Assembly: GCA_034440495.1 (NCBI GenBank)
Contig: JAWXCE010000073.1
Location: 9,009-73,008, forward strand
Reading direction: 5' to 3'
From: JAWXCE01 sp034440495
GTDB taxonomy: Bacteria > Pseudomonadota > Alphaproteobacteria > Rhizobiales > Rhodomicrobiaceae
Length of the DNA: 64,000 bases
The first letter of the stretch is position 1; each line of letters starts with the position of its first letter. The translations under genes and the position numbers were made by a program. This document shows positions 8,457 through 17,219 of this stretch, piece after piece. Below the pieces are notes generated by a model. The model saw nothing but the letters and a program-made list of their open reading frames with translations. It made no database searches and was not told where the DNA came from.

Positions 8457-9803
8457 ATGACGCGAGTTCAAACTAATCTTAAATTTGGCGTAAGCGCAGT
8501 CGCAATTTTAGCCACATTCGCCGCATTTTCTCCGGCGTTTTCGGGCGCCTTTGCGCTTCGTGAGCAGTCCGCTTACTATCAGGGTATGTCATATGCAGGC
8601 GCTGCGGCGGGCAACGAACTCAGTTCGATGTTCTGGAACTCAGCCGCCGCCGCTGCCGCGCCTGGCTTCAACACAGAGTCGCACGCTGCGCTAATCATTC
8701 CCGACAGCACTCTGGAAGCCACAGGCGGCGCATTTTCGGCTGTTGGTGGCTTGAACGAAGAGTCGGGCGACATCGGCGATGGTGTCGTTCTGCCATCCAG
8801 CTATGCAAACTATCAAATTAACGAAAAACTCTTTCTGGGTCTGGCGATCAATACGCCCTTCGGTCTGGGGACGAAGCCTGATAATACCGACTGGGCTGGT
8901 TCTCCAATCGCTATTACTTCAGAAGTGTTTTCGATCAACGTTAATCCAACGGTCGCTTATAAACTGACAGACTCTCTAACAATCGGCGTTGGCGCACAGC
9001 TTCAATACATAGACGTGCGGCTTACAAACGGTGACAACCCACTCGTCCCGGGAGTTCAGGGCCGTGAGTTGGAAGGCGACGATTTCGGTGTTGGAGGAAC
9101 GGCAGGTGTCATATGGAAACCAATCCCTGGCACTCAGATTGGCCTTGGCTATCGTTCAGCGATTGAGGTTAACCTTGAGGGCGACTTTAAAGGTGTCAGC
9201 AACGTAGCCGGACTTATAAATCGGAGCGTTACGGCAGATTTTATGCTTCCTGAGCTTGTCTCGCTCGGGCTTCAGCAGCGGCTGTCCGACCAGTGGACGG
9301 CTTATGGCACGGTCGAGTTTACAAACTGGGATCGCGTCGGCACTGTGCCGATCAAAGCGGACGTGCCCGTCAATAACGGCACCATCGATGTGCTTGAACT
9401 GAATTATCAGGACGGCTATTTCTACTCGCTTGGCCTTGAATACAAATATAATGACAAATGGACATTCCGCACCGGCGTCGCATACGAAGAAACGCCAATC
9501 ATAGATGAAGAGCGCAACGTGTTCCTTCCCGACGCAGACCGCCTCTGGTTGAGCCTTGGAGCTACGCACAAATATAGCGATCGCATAACAGTTGACCTCG
9601 CCTACACTCACATTTTTGCGGATGACACCAAAATCTGCCGTGAAACTGGCGTATCCAAAGGCGTGCCAACGGCGGTGCCATGCAGCTCTGCGGCTGGCAC
9701 AGAGTTGATCCGCGCTGAAGGCGAGGCGAGCGTCGATATCATTTCCGCCAGTTTGAAAATGAAAATGGGCCATGTGCAAGAGCCGCTTGAGTCTCTGAAG
9801 TAA
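8457..9803 (+). CDS. FadL/OmpP1/TodX-family outer-membrane transport protein
   Basis: A 448-residue outer-membrane beta-barrel expected to take up hydrophobic molecules such as long-chain fatty acids. The ATG at 8457 is chosen because a GGGGGGA ribosome site sits about seven bases upstream and it opens a signal peptide (KFGVSAVAILATFAAFSPAF). The mature protein starts like FadL (GAFALREQSAYYQGMSYAGA), with the plug-domain AGNELSSMFWNSAAA. Later strands contain GLGYRSAIEVNLEGDF, LVSLGLQQRLSDQWTAYGTV and a LSLGATHKYSDRITVDLAYTH segment typical of the family. Two hairpins follow the gene, the second a good terminator. Confidence 0.9.
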   Translation: MTRVQTNLKFGVSAVAILATFAAFSPAFSGAFALREQSAYYQGMSYAGAAAGNELSSMFWNSAAAAAAPGFNTESHAALIIPDSTLEATGGAFSAVGGLNEESGDIGDGVVLPSSYANYQINEKLFLGLAINTPFGLGTKPDNTDWAGSPIAITSEVFSINVNPTVAYKLTDSLTIGVGAQLQYIDVRLTNGDNPLVPGVQGRELEGDDFGVGGTAGVIWKPIPGTQIGLGYRSAIEVNLEGDFKGVSNVAGLINRSVTADFMLPELVSLGLQQRLSDQWTAYGTVEFTNWDRVGTVPIKADVPVNNGTIDVLELNYQDGYFYSLGLEYKYNDKWTFRTGVAYEETPIIDEERNVFLPDADRLWLSLGATHKYSDRITVDLAYTHIFADDTKICRETGVSKGVPTAVPCSSAAGTELIRAEGEASVDIISASLKMKMGHVQEPLESLK

Positions 9804-9810
9804 CTGGCTT

Positions 9811-9839
9811 CGTGATCCACGTCCCGATCGTGGATCACG
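9811..9839. repeat. Perfect 11-bp hairpin after the FadL-like gene
   Basis: CGTGATCCACG and CGTGGATCACG are perfectly complementary around a 7-base loop. It lies eight bases after the porin stop and directly before a second, terminator-type hairpin. There is no T run, so it may protect the 3' end of the message rather than terminate. Confidence 0.6.
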
Positions 9840-9853
9840 CTAGGGAAAGGTCT

Positions 9854-9882
9854 GGCCGACGCTGGTTGCGTCGGCCTTTTTT
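9854..9882 (+). terminator. Rho-independent terminator of the FadL-like gene
   Basis: GGCCGACGC and GCGTCGGCC form a perfect 9-bp GC-rich stem with a TGGTT loop, followed at once by six T residues. This is a standard intrinsic terminator on the plus strand. Confidence 0.85.
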
Positions 9883-9930
9883 ATGCGCCGTTTCTCGCCT
9901 CTATGTGAGTAATATGCTACTGTTGGACAA

Positions 9931-11190
9931 ATGCCGGAGCAAGCACGGGTTATGTCTCTACAGTCAAAACGCATTCTGCTCGTTATTGGCGGCGGTATCG
10001 CGGCGTATAAGTGCCTTGATCTTATTCGCCGTTTGCGAGACGCGGGCGCAAGCGTGCAACCGCTGATGACCAAAGCCGCGCATGAATTCGTCACGCCACT
10101 CAGTGTGGCGGCGCTGGCCGAAGCACAAGTTTTTTCCGAGTTGTTTAACCTGAAAGACGAAGCGGAAATCGGCCATATCCGGCTATCACGCGAAGCCGAC
10201 CTCATCATTATCGCCCCAGGAACGGCAAACCTTCTCGCGCGCATGACTCAGGGCCTCGCAGATGAGTTGGCGACCGCTGTGCTGCTCGCCGCCGACAAGC
10301 CTGTCCTCGCAGCCCCCGCCATGAACTGGCGGATGTGGCATCACCCGGCCATGCAGCGCAACGTCGCGCAGTTGAAATGCGATGGAATCATGTTCGTCGG
10401 CCCCACCGAAGGTGCGATGGCCTGCAACGAACACGGCATGGGGCGGATGGCCGAGCCGGCCGAAATCGTCGATGCCGCCATTCGTATTCTGGCGCCAGCC
10501 GCAACGGCGCCGCTCGCTGGAAAGCATGTCCTTATCACCGCAGGCCCCACCTTTGAGCCAATTGACCCGGTGCGCTACATCGGCAACCGCTCATCCGGCA
10601 AACAGGGTTACGCCATTGCCGCAGCCGCCCGCGCGCTGGGCGCCCGGACAACGCTTATCGCCGGGCCGAGCGCCCTCCCTGATCCCACAGGCGTTCATGT
10701 CGTGCATGTCGAAACCGCGCGCCGGATGTTCGACGCCGTCGAGGCGGAGCTACCCGCCGATATCGCCATTTTCGCCGCCGCCGTGGCGGACTGGCGCATG
10801 GCCGAAACTTCGCGGGAAAAGATCAAAAAGGGCGTGAAAAGCGTTGCGCCATCACTGGCGCTCGTGGAAAACCCCGATATTCTGAAAACTGTGGCCCGCC
10901 GCGCCGCAGGGCGTCCCATGCTCGTGATCGGTTTTGCCGCCGAGACGGAAAACGTTATTGAACACGCACTCAAAAAGCGTCTTTCCAAGGGTTGCGACTG
11001 GATCGCGGCGAACGATGTTTCCGAGAGCGCCGGAGTATTTGGCGGAGATCGCAACACCGTTCATCTCATCACCGCCGAGGGCGTTGATAGCTGGTCGCCC
11101 ATGTCAAAGACCCAGGTGGCGGAAGAGTTGATGCGCCGCGCAGCCGAATATATCGCCGCCGCGCCCAAGCTTGCAAGCGCCGCGAAGTGA
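9931..11190 (+). CDS. coaBC: CoaBC: phosphopantothenoylcysteine decarboxylase / phosphopantothenate-cysteine ligase
   Basis: A bifunctional coenzyme A biosynthesis enzyme of up to 419 residues. The N-terminal flavin-dependent decarboxylase (CoaC) shows RILLVIGGGIAAYKCLDLIR, the TANLLARMTQGLADELATA segment, the PAMNWRMWHHPAMQ motif and a GRMAEP turn. The ligase half (CoaB) begins near GKHVLITAGPTFEPIDPVRY and contains ITAGPT, IGNRSSGKQGYAIA and AAAVADWR. A second possible start is the ATG at 9952 (MSLQSKRIL), which gives the more usual N-terminus. The gene overlaps a possible early start of dut. Confidence 0.95.
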   Translation: MPEQARVMSLQSKRILLVIGGGIAAYKCLDLIRRLRDAGASVQPLMTKAAHEFVTPLSVAALAEAQVFSELFNLKDEAEIGHIRLSREADLIIIAPGTANLLARMTQGLADELATAVLLAADKPVLAAPAMNWRMWHHPAMQRNVAQLKCDGIMFVGPTEGAMACNEHGMGRMAEPAEIVDAAIRILAPAATAPLAGKHVLITAGPTFEPIDPVRYIGNRSSGKQGYAIAAAARALGARTTLIAGPSALPDPTGVHVVHVETARRMFDAVEAELPADIAIFAAAVADWRMAETSREKIKKGVKSVAPSLALVENPDILKTVARRAAGRPMLVIGFAAETENVIEHALKKRLSKGCDWIAANDVSESAGVFGGDRNTVHLITAEGVDSWSPMSKTQVAEELMRRAAEYIAAAPKLASAAK

Positions 11191-11197
11191 GGCCATC

Positions 11198-11671
<474 letters not shown>

Positions 11672-11701
11672 GGACTGAAGGTGAAGACTGGGAGTTGAGG
11701 C

Positions 11702-12517
11702 ATGGCGTTGCTCACGCCTGGTGAAATCCAGCGCTATAAACGGCATCTTCTGCTGAAGGAAATCGGCGGCCAGGGGCAGCAGGCGCTTAAATTGGCGCGT
11801 GTCCTGGTGATCGGCGCCGGTGGGCTTGGCTCGCCGCTGCTGTTGTATCTCGCCGCCGCAGGTGTAGGCCACATCGGCGTTATCGATGACGACGCGGTCT
11901 CGCTCGATAATCTGCAACGCCAGATCGTGCACGAAACCGCAGGCGTTGGCGCCTCCAAAACGGCTAGCGCCGCCGGCGCCCTGAAGCGGCTCAACCCCCA
12001 TGTCGCCGTCGAGACGATGCCGATAAGGCTGACGGCGGAGAACGCCATCGGGATCATCTCGCGCTTCGATATTGTCGCCGATGGCTCGGATAACTTCTCC
12101 ACGCGGTATCTCGTCAACGACGCCTGCTTTTTCGCGCGCGTGCCGCTGGTGTTTGCAGCGCTCGGGACCTTTGACGGCTACCTGTCCACCTTCCGTGCAT
12201 TCGAGCGCGCCGCGAATGGCGAGCCGAAGCCGTCGTACCGCTGCATTTTTCCGGAAGCGCCGCCAGCCGGCACGGTCGCAAGCTGCCAGGAAGCGGGCGT
12301 TCTCGGCGCAGTCGCGGGAGTGATGGGCACGCTACAAGCTGTCGAGGTGGTGAAAGAGATTTTGGGGCTGGGGCAGTCGATGGCGGGTCGCTTGTTGATA
12401 TACGACGCGCTTGCCGCCCGGTTTGAAACCATATCCGTCGCTTGGGATCCGGATAACCCGCTGACCGGACGCCACTCGAGCATTTTCGATCTCGCTCCAC
12501 ACAGGCAGGCAGCGTAG
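11702..12517 (+). CDS. MoeB/ThiF/HesA-family adenylyltransferase lacking most zinc ligands
   Basis: A 271-residue E1-like enzyme that adenylates the C-terminal Gly-Gly of a sulfur-carrier protein such as MoaD or ThiS, in molybdopterin or thiamine biosynthesis. The Rossmann ATP site is VLVIGAGGLGSPLLLYLAAAG (residues 34-54), followed by DNLQRQIVH and the Asp of DGSDNFSTR. The candidate catalytic Cys is C195 in ASCQEAGVLG. Family members usually bind zinc through CxxC pairs; here the first pair reads SYRC (residues 178-181) and the second is DPDNPLTG, so three of four ligands are gone. It is 30 bases after dut and likely in the same transcript. Confidence 0.85.
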   Translation: MALLTPGEIQRYKRHLLLKEIGGQGQQALKLARVLVIGAGGLGSPLLLYLAAAGVGHIGVIDDDAVSLDNLQRQIVHETAGVGASKTASAAGALKRLNPHVAVETMPIRLTAENAIGIISRFDIVADGSDNFSTRYLVNDACFFARVPLVFAALGTFDGYLSTFRAFERAANGEPKPSYRCIFPEAPPAGTVASCQEAGVLGAVAGVMGTLQAVEVVKEILGLGQSMAGRLLIYDALAARFETISVAWDPDNPLTGRHSSIFDLAPHRQAA

Positions 12518-12526
12518 GAGGGCACC

Positions 12527-13078
12527 ATGAACGATCCAGTCCAGCCCGACAACATCATAGATTTCTGGTTCTCGGCGAAAGTGAAAAACAACTGGTTTTC
12601 GTCAAACGAGCGGTTCGACCAGGAAATACGGGCGCGCTTTCAGGATATGTATAACGATGCGCGCGAGGGCGCCTATTTGCAATGGCGCGACACACCGCGC
12701 GGCGCGCTGGCGCTTGTTCTGTTGTTCGATCAATTTCCGCGCAACATGTTTCGCGGTGTAGCGGAGGTCTTTGCAACGGATGATCCGGCGCTGGAGATTG
12801 CGCGTGAAACCATTACCGCTGGTCAGGACAGGCAGCTATCGAAAGACGAGCGCGGGTTTTTATACATGCCGTACATGCATTCCGAGGATTTGGTGGTGCA
12901 GAACGTCGGCTTAAGGCTTTATGGCGAACTAGGCCATAAGGAGCGGCTGGCTTTTATGTGGCGGCACCATGCGATCATCTCGCAGTTTGGCCGTTATCCC
13001 CACCGCAACGCCGTGCTGGGCCGCACTTCCACCGACGAGGAATTGATATTCCTTCAAACCCCCGGCTCATCATTTTAA
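12527..13078 (+). CDS. DUF924 family protein
   Basis: A 183-residue soluble protein of the DUF924 family, whose function is unknown. Recognisable family features are the start IIDFWFS, WFSSNERFDQEIRARF, the LVLLFDQFPRNMFRG motif, FLYMPYMHSEDLVVQ and the C-terminal GRYPHRNAVLGRTSTDEE. The helical pattern resembles TPR-like folds. It starts nine bases after the MoeB-like gene, so it is probably cotranscribed, and it faces fabI tail to tail with a 17-base gap. Confidence 0.85.
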   Translation: MNDPVQPDNIIDFWFSAKVKNNWFSSNERFDQEIRARFQDMYNDAREGAYLQWRDTPRGALALVLLFDQFPRNMFRGVAEVFATDDPALEIARETITAGQDRQLSKDERGFLYMPYMHSEDLVVQNVGLRLYGELGHKERLAFMWRHHAIISQFGRYPHRNAVLGRTSTDEELIFLQTPGSSF

Positions 13079-13095
13079 CAAGTCGGCGTTGTGCT

Positions 13096-13986
13096 TTACT
13101 CGGCGGCTTGCGGAGGTGCGCTCATCCTTAACGCCTCGCCATTGCCGTCCCCCGTGGTGCCCTCACCAGACTCTTTGATGGTTTCTGGACGCGGCATCGC
13201 GACGATGTTGTAGCCGCTATCGACGTAATGTACCTCGCCAGTTACCGCCGTGGATAAATCCGAGAGCAGGTAAAGCGCGGCGCCGCCGACCTCATCGAGC
13301 GTTGGAGTCCGGCCGAGAGGCGAATGCATTTTCTGATAGTTGAACAGCACGCGCGCGTCGGAAATGCCAGCGCCCGCTAGCGTGCGCATTGGCCCGGGGG
13401 ACAGCGCATTAACGCGCACGCCCTGCGGGCCGAAATCCACCGCCAGATAGCGAACGGACGCCTCAAGCGCCGCTTTCGCCACGCCCATCACATTGTAGCG
13501 CGGCACGACTCGGATGGACCCGCCATAAGTGAGCGTAATCATCGAGCCACCGTTCGTCATGAGCGCGGCTGCGCGCTTGGCGATCTCGGTAAACGAGAAG
13601 CAGGAAATGACCATGGTGTTGGAGAAATTTTCGCGCGTGGTGTCGGCGTAGCGGCCCTTGAGTTCGTTGCGGTCGGAGAACGCGAGCGCATGCACCACAA
13701 AGTCGAGCGAGCCCCAGGTTTCGCGGATTTGTGAGAACACTGCGTCAACCGAGGCCAGGTCGGACACGTCGCACGGTGCGATAATCTTGGCGTTCAACCC
13801 TTCCGCAAGTGGGATAGCGCGGCGGCCGAAAGCATCGCCTTGATAGGTAAAAGCCAACTGGGCGCCATGGCCGGCCAAAACGCGCGCGATGCCGTAAGCG
13901 ATGGAACGGTCGTTCGCCACGCCCATGATGATGCCACGCTTGCCCGCCATGAGCGGGCTTGGCTTAGAGATGTCTATGCTTGTCAT
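13096..13986 (-). CDS. fabI: Enoyl-[acyl-carrier-protein] reductase (NADH), FabI
   Basis: Catalyses the last reduction of each fatty acid elongation cycle. The 296-residue protein has the FabI version of the short-chain dehydrogenase fold: nucleotide loop GVANDRSIAYGIA (22-34) and the catalytic pair Y164/K171 in YNVMGVAK, spaced Y-x6-K. The ATG at 13986 is preferred over 20 extra upstream codons because GGAGA sits just before it and the sequence opens at the family start. The C-terminal tail after the final strand is longer than in E. coli and rich in Gly, Glu and Ala. It is the last gene of the fabA-fabB-fabI block. Confidence 0.95.
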   Translation of the reverse strand: MTSIDISKPSPLMAGKRGIIMGVANDRSIAYGIARVLAGHGAQLAFTYQGDAFGRRAIPLAEGLNAKIIAPCDVSDLASVDAVFSQIRETWGSLDFVVHALAFSDRNELKGRYADTTRENFSNTMVISCFSFTEIAKRAAALMTNGGSMITLTYGGSIRVVPRYNVMGVAKAALEASVRYLAVDFGPQGVRVNALSPGPMRTLAGAGISDARVLFNYQKMHSPLGRTPTLDEVGGAALYLLSDLSTAVTGEVHYVDSGYNIVAMPRPETIKESGEGTTGDGNGEALRMSAPPQAAE

Positions 13987-14042
13987 TTTAACGTCTCCGT
14001 TTACCTGCCGTGTCATCCTCGCCCGCGCAGCCGGAGGATGCA

Positions 14043-15260
14043 TCAAGCCTCGTAACGTTTGAAAATCAGGGTCGCGTTGGTGCCGCCGAAGCCGAAGCTA
14101 TTGGACATCACCGTATTCAGCACCGCGTTATCATTTCGCTTTCGCACGATGGGAACGTCCGCGAATTCTGGGTCGAGTTCGTCGATGTTTGCTGATGCAC
14201 TGATAAATCCATTTTTCATCATCAGCATTGAGTATATCGCTTCCTGCACGCCCGCCGCGCCGAGCGAGTGGCCGGTAAGCGATTTGGTGGCCGAAATCGG
14301 CGGCATATTCGCGCCAAACACGTCACGCATTGCCTCCACCTCGCGTAAATCCCCGATGGGGGTGGAGGTGGCGTGCGGGTTGATGTAGTCGATTTTGTCG
14401 CCCGCCGTCGCCATAGCAATCCGCATGCAGCGCGCCGCGCCTTCGCCGGATGGCTGCACCATGTCGAAGCCGTCGGAGTTCGCGCCATAGCCTGCAAATT
14501 CGGCGTGAATTGTGGCGCCGCGCGCTTTCGCGTGTTCCAGCTCTTCCATCACCAGAACGCCCGCGCCGCCTGCAATGACGAAGCCGTCGCGGTTGATATC
14601 ATAGGCGCGGCTGGAGCGCTCTGGCGTATCGTTGAAGTTGGAGGACATGGCGCCCATCGCGTCAAACAGCACGGATAGCGTCCAGTCCAGCTCCTCGCCG
14701 CCGCCCGCGAAGATAATGTCCTGCTTGCCCCACTGTATGAGTTCAGCGGCGTTGCCAATGCAGTGTGCCGACGTTGAGCAAGCCGAAGAAATTGAGTAGT
14801 TCACGCCCTTGATTTGAAACGGCGTTGCAAGCGTCGCCGAGTTTGTGCTCGACATCGACTTTGGCACCTCGAAAGGCCCGACTTTTTTAGGCCCACGCTC
14901 TCGTGTCGTGTCCGCAGCCGCAACGATGGCGCGGGTGGATGGCCCGCCAGAACCCATGATAAGGCCGGTGCGCTCGTGCGAAATCTCGGCCTTCTCCAAC
15001 CCAGCGTCGGCGATAGCCTGCTGCATGGAAATGTAGTTCCAGCCAGCGCCTGCGCCCATGAAGCGGCGCACCTTGCGGTCAACATGCTCCTCCCAGCCGG
15101 GCGCAGGCTCTCCGTGCACCTGACAGCGGAAGCCGCGGTCTACGTAATCCTTCGCGACAACGAGACCGGACTTACCATCGTGCAGTGCGGCCGTGACCTC
15201 AGCCGCGTTTGCGCCGATAGATGAGACGATCCCCATTCCGGTGACCACAACACGCCTCAT
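14043..15260 (-). CDS. fabB: Beta-ketoacyl-ACP synthase I, FabB
   Basis: A condensing enzyme that elongates acyl-ACP with malonyl-ACP and, with FabA, sets the level of unsaturated fatty acids. The 405-residue length is normal. The Cys-His-His triad is visible: C161 in ISSACSTSAHC, H295 in INPHATSTPIGD and H330 in TKSLTGHSLGAAG. The N-terminus MRRVVVTGMGIVSSIG and C-terminal NSFGFGGTNATLIF are typical. It lies between fabA upstream and fabI downstream on the same strand, so the three likely form an operon. Confidence 0.97.
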   Translation of the reverse strand: MRRVVVTGMGIVSSIGANAAEVTAALHDGKSGLVVAKDYVDRGFRCQVHGEPAPGWEEHVDRKVRRFMGAGAGWNYISMQQAIADAGLEKAEISHERTGLIMGSGGPSTRAIVAAADTTRERGPKKVGPFEVPKSMSSTNSATLATPFQIKGVNYSISSACSTSAHCIGNAAELIQWGKQDIIFAGGGEELDWTLSVLFDAMGAMSSNFNDTPERSSRAYDINRDGFVIAGGAGVLVMEELEHAKARGATIHAEFAGYGANSDGFDMVQPSGEGAARCMRIAMATAGDKIDYINPHATSTPIGDLREVEAMRDVFGANMPPISATKSLTGHSLGAAGVQEAIYSMLMMKNGFISASANIDELDPEFADVPIVRKRNDNAVLNTVMSNSFGFGGTNATLIFKRYEA

Positions 15261-15306
15261 TCGACCCCCCTCTCCAGCCTGCGGGTATGCAAAACGCTAT
15301 AACGCA

Positions 15307-15840
15307 TCAACTCGCAGCATTCACGGCGGCGTCAGAAGCGCCGAAAAGCCCGACCCGCAAATCCTTCGCAGAATAAATTGGCTCGCCGTCAGCTTTCAGC
15401 ATGCCATCACCAATGCCAAGCGTGAACTTGCGGCGGATGACCTTTTTCAAATCGACAATGTATTCAACTTTTTTCACCGTTGGCAACACCATGCCTGAAA
15501 ACTTGACCTCGCCGACGCTGAGAGCGCGGCCGCGGCCCTGTCCGCCTGTCCAGCCGAGGAAAAACCCCAGCATCTGCCAAAGTGCATCCAGGCCAAGGCA
15601 ACCCGGCATGATCGGATCGCCTTTGAAATGACAGGGGAAAAACCATAAGTCCGACTTTATGTCGAGTTCGGCGACGATTTGTCCGGCCCCGTGCTCGCCA
15701 CCCGTCTCACCGATGGAGGTGATTCGGTCAAACATCAGCATGGGAGGCAATGGCAGTTGCGGATTGCCGGCCCCGAAAAGCTCGCCGCGCGCGCAGGCGA
15801 GAAGATGTTCATATTCAAAACTGCTCCGTCGTTCGGCCAT
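15307..15840 (-). CDS. fabA: 3-hydroxydecanoyl-ACP dehydratase/isomerase, FabA
   Basis: Dehydrates 3-hydroxyacyl-ACP and isomerises the C10 double bond, the branch point to unsaturated fatty acids. The 177-residue product has the active-site His71 in FFPCHFKGDPIMPGCLGLD and Asp85 in the same block, matching the known H70/D84 pair. The ATG at 15840 opens the usual MAERRSSFEYEHLLACARGE start; longer upstream reading is not needed. FabA is divergent from irr, an arrangement widely kept in Hyphomicrobiales. Confidence 0.97.
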   Translation of the reverse strand: MAERRSSFEYEHLLACARGELFGAGNPQLPLPPMLMFDRITSIGETGGEHGAGQIVAELDIKSDLWFFPCHFKGDPIMPGCLGLDALWQMLGFFLGWTGGQGRGRALSVGEVKFSGMVLPTVKKVEYIVDLKKVIRRKFTLGIGDGMLKADGEPIYSAKDLRVGLFGASDAAVNAAS

Positions 15841-16038
15841 GGTGATTTTTTGTGTTCCTGATTGTTTTTGTAGCTGCGACTGACGTTTCGGCTTATCTAC
15901 CACATCTTTGACGCCGTCAAAACCGAAAGCCTCCGAATGCAGCGGCAAATTGGTTCGGCACCTTTCTGCACGGCATTGCGAAAGATGCATTCACACCATA
16001 TAATTGCGGTATAGGACTGCAAGGGATTTAGCAGAAGC

Positions 16039-16464
16039 GTGGCCGGAGTGCAAACAATCGACGACGTAATGGATATGCTGCGCAAGACGGGGCTGCGGCC
16101 CACGCGCCAGCGCATAGATCTTGGCCGCCTCCTGTTCACCGGCGGCGATCGGCACGTTACGGCTGAAATGCTGCATGCCGAAGCGGTGAAGGAGGGGATG
16201 CCGGTTTCGCTTGCGACAGTCTACAACACCCTGCACCAGTTCACCGGTTGCGGACTTTTGCGCGAAGTGGCCATTGAAGGATCGAAAACCTATTTCGACA
16301 CCAACATATCCGATCACCATCATTTCTATTTCGAGCGTGATGGCAAACTCATCGACATCCATGGCGAGGCTCTGGCCGTTGTGGCGCTGCCTCAGGCGCC
16401 CGAGGGCATGGAAATTACCCGCGTCGACGTGCTCATACGGCTGGCGGACAAGCCCAAAGCATAA
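16039..16464 (+). CDS. irr: Iron response regulator Irr (Fur family)
   Basis: A 141-residue Fur-family transcription factor that, in Rhizobiales, accumulates under low iron and controls haem synthesis and iron uptake. The N-terminal winged helix reads LRKTGLRPTRQRIDLGRLLF, then HVTAEMLHAEAV and VSLATVYNTLHQFTGCGLL. The Irr signature is SDHHHFYFE, with the histidine cluster implicated in haem binding; the CxxC structural zinc pairs of Fur are absent. The N-terminus is short and has no GCP haem-regulatory motif like that of Bradyrhizobium japonicum. A GTG start is used. It shares a 198-base divergent control region with fabA. Confidence 0.9.
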   Translation: MAGVQTIDDVMDMLRKTGLRPTRQRIDLGRLLFTGGDRHVTAEMLHAEAVKEGMPVSLATVYNTLHQFTGCGLLREVAIEGSKTYFDTNISDHHHFYFERDGKLIDIHGEALAVVALPQAPEGMEITRVDVLIRLADKPKA

Positions 16465-16509
16465 CTCTCCGCTTTTTCGGCGTGTTGCGTTGCCAATCGT
16501 ATCTATTTC

Positions 16510-17043
16510 CTACTGCACAGGCTCGTTTGGGTAAACGCCGAAAAGGGCGTCCTGCTGAACCCAGCCAGTGACCTCGCCCGCCGAAACGTTGCACCAGCCT
16601 TCATCGCAGCTCAGGACATCGGTTAGCACGCCGGGTTGCAAACGCGCGGCGGTCGGGCTTAAGCTGCTTGGTGCGGTGTGCAGCGTGTAGGGCTTATCCT
16701 CCTTTACCCATGGCGCGACGAGGCCGGTGCGGCGACCACTTAACAGCCGCCCGTGCACCCAGCCCGTGGCGCTCTCGCTGTCGCGCACCTGCCGCCACAC
16801 GTCGAACTCCGCAATCACCTCCACCGGCAGTCCGGCGCGGCGGAAAACCCATGCGACGCCATGATCCCACCCGGGGCCCTTGCGTACCGACACCTCATCC
16901 GCTTTCAGACTGACGAAACGTGGTAGCGGCTGACCGCTAGGGCCAATTTTCCGCTCAGGCGCCTGTTGTGCGGCGGCGAGGCCCGCCAGAGCGACAAAAA
17001 TCGCAGGGGCAAGCAAATGCAGGCATAATCTGCTCAAACGCAT
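16510..17043 (-). CDS. Exported SH3-domain protein
   Basis: A 177-residue protein with a signal peptide (RLCLHLLAPAIFVALAGLAAA, cut before QQAPERK) and one or two bacterial SH3 domains (VSLKADEVSVRKGPGWDHG and the second repeat around LHTAPSSLSPTAARLQPG). Such periplasmic modules bind peptidoglycan or protein partners; the target is unknown. ATG 17043 is chosen because it starts the signal peptide. A Cys pair (LSCDEGWCNV) may form a disulphide. It is divergent from the hydroxyacid dehydrogenase. Confidence 0.8.
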   Translation of the reverse strand: MRLSRLCLHLLAPAIFVALAGLAAAQQAPERKIGPSGQPLPRFVSLKADEVSVRKGPGWDHGVAWVFRRAGLPVEVIAEFDVWRQVRDSESATGWVHGRLLSGRRTGLVAPWVKEDKPYTLHTAPSSLSPTAARLQPGVLTDVLSCDEGWCNVSAGEVTGWVQQDALFGVYPNEPVQ

Positions 17044-17219
17044 GTGTAAAAACCGCCTTCCGTTCCTTCGCACGCGCAACAAATCGCTCGTGCGGAGCCA
17101 AGCTTTTATCTCCGGCTTTGTCAACGGCGATGGTCTCTGGTAAAAAATTAACGAGCGCAAATCAATGCGGCGTGAAAAGCTATGTGCCGTTTATCCGCAG
17201 CAATATTCCCGAGGTTTCC

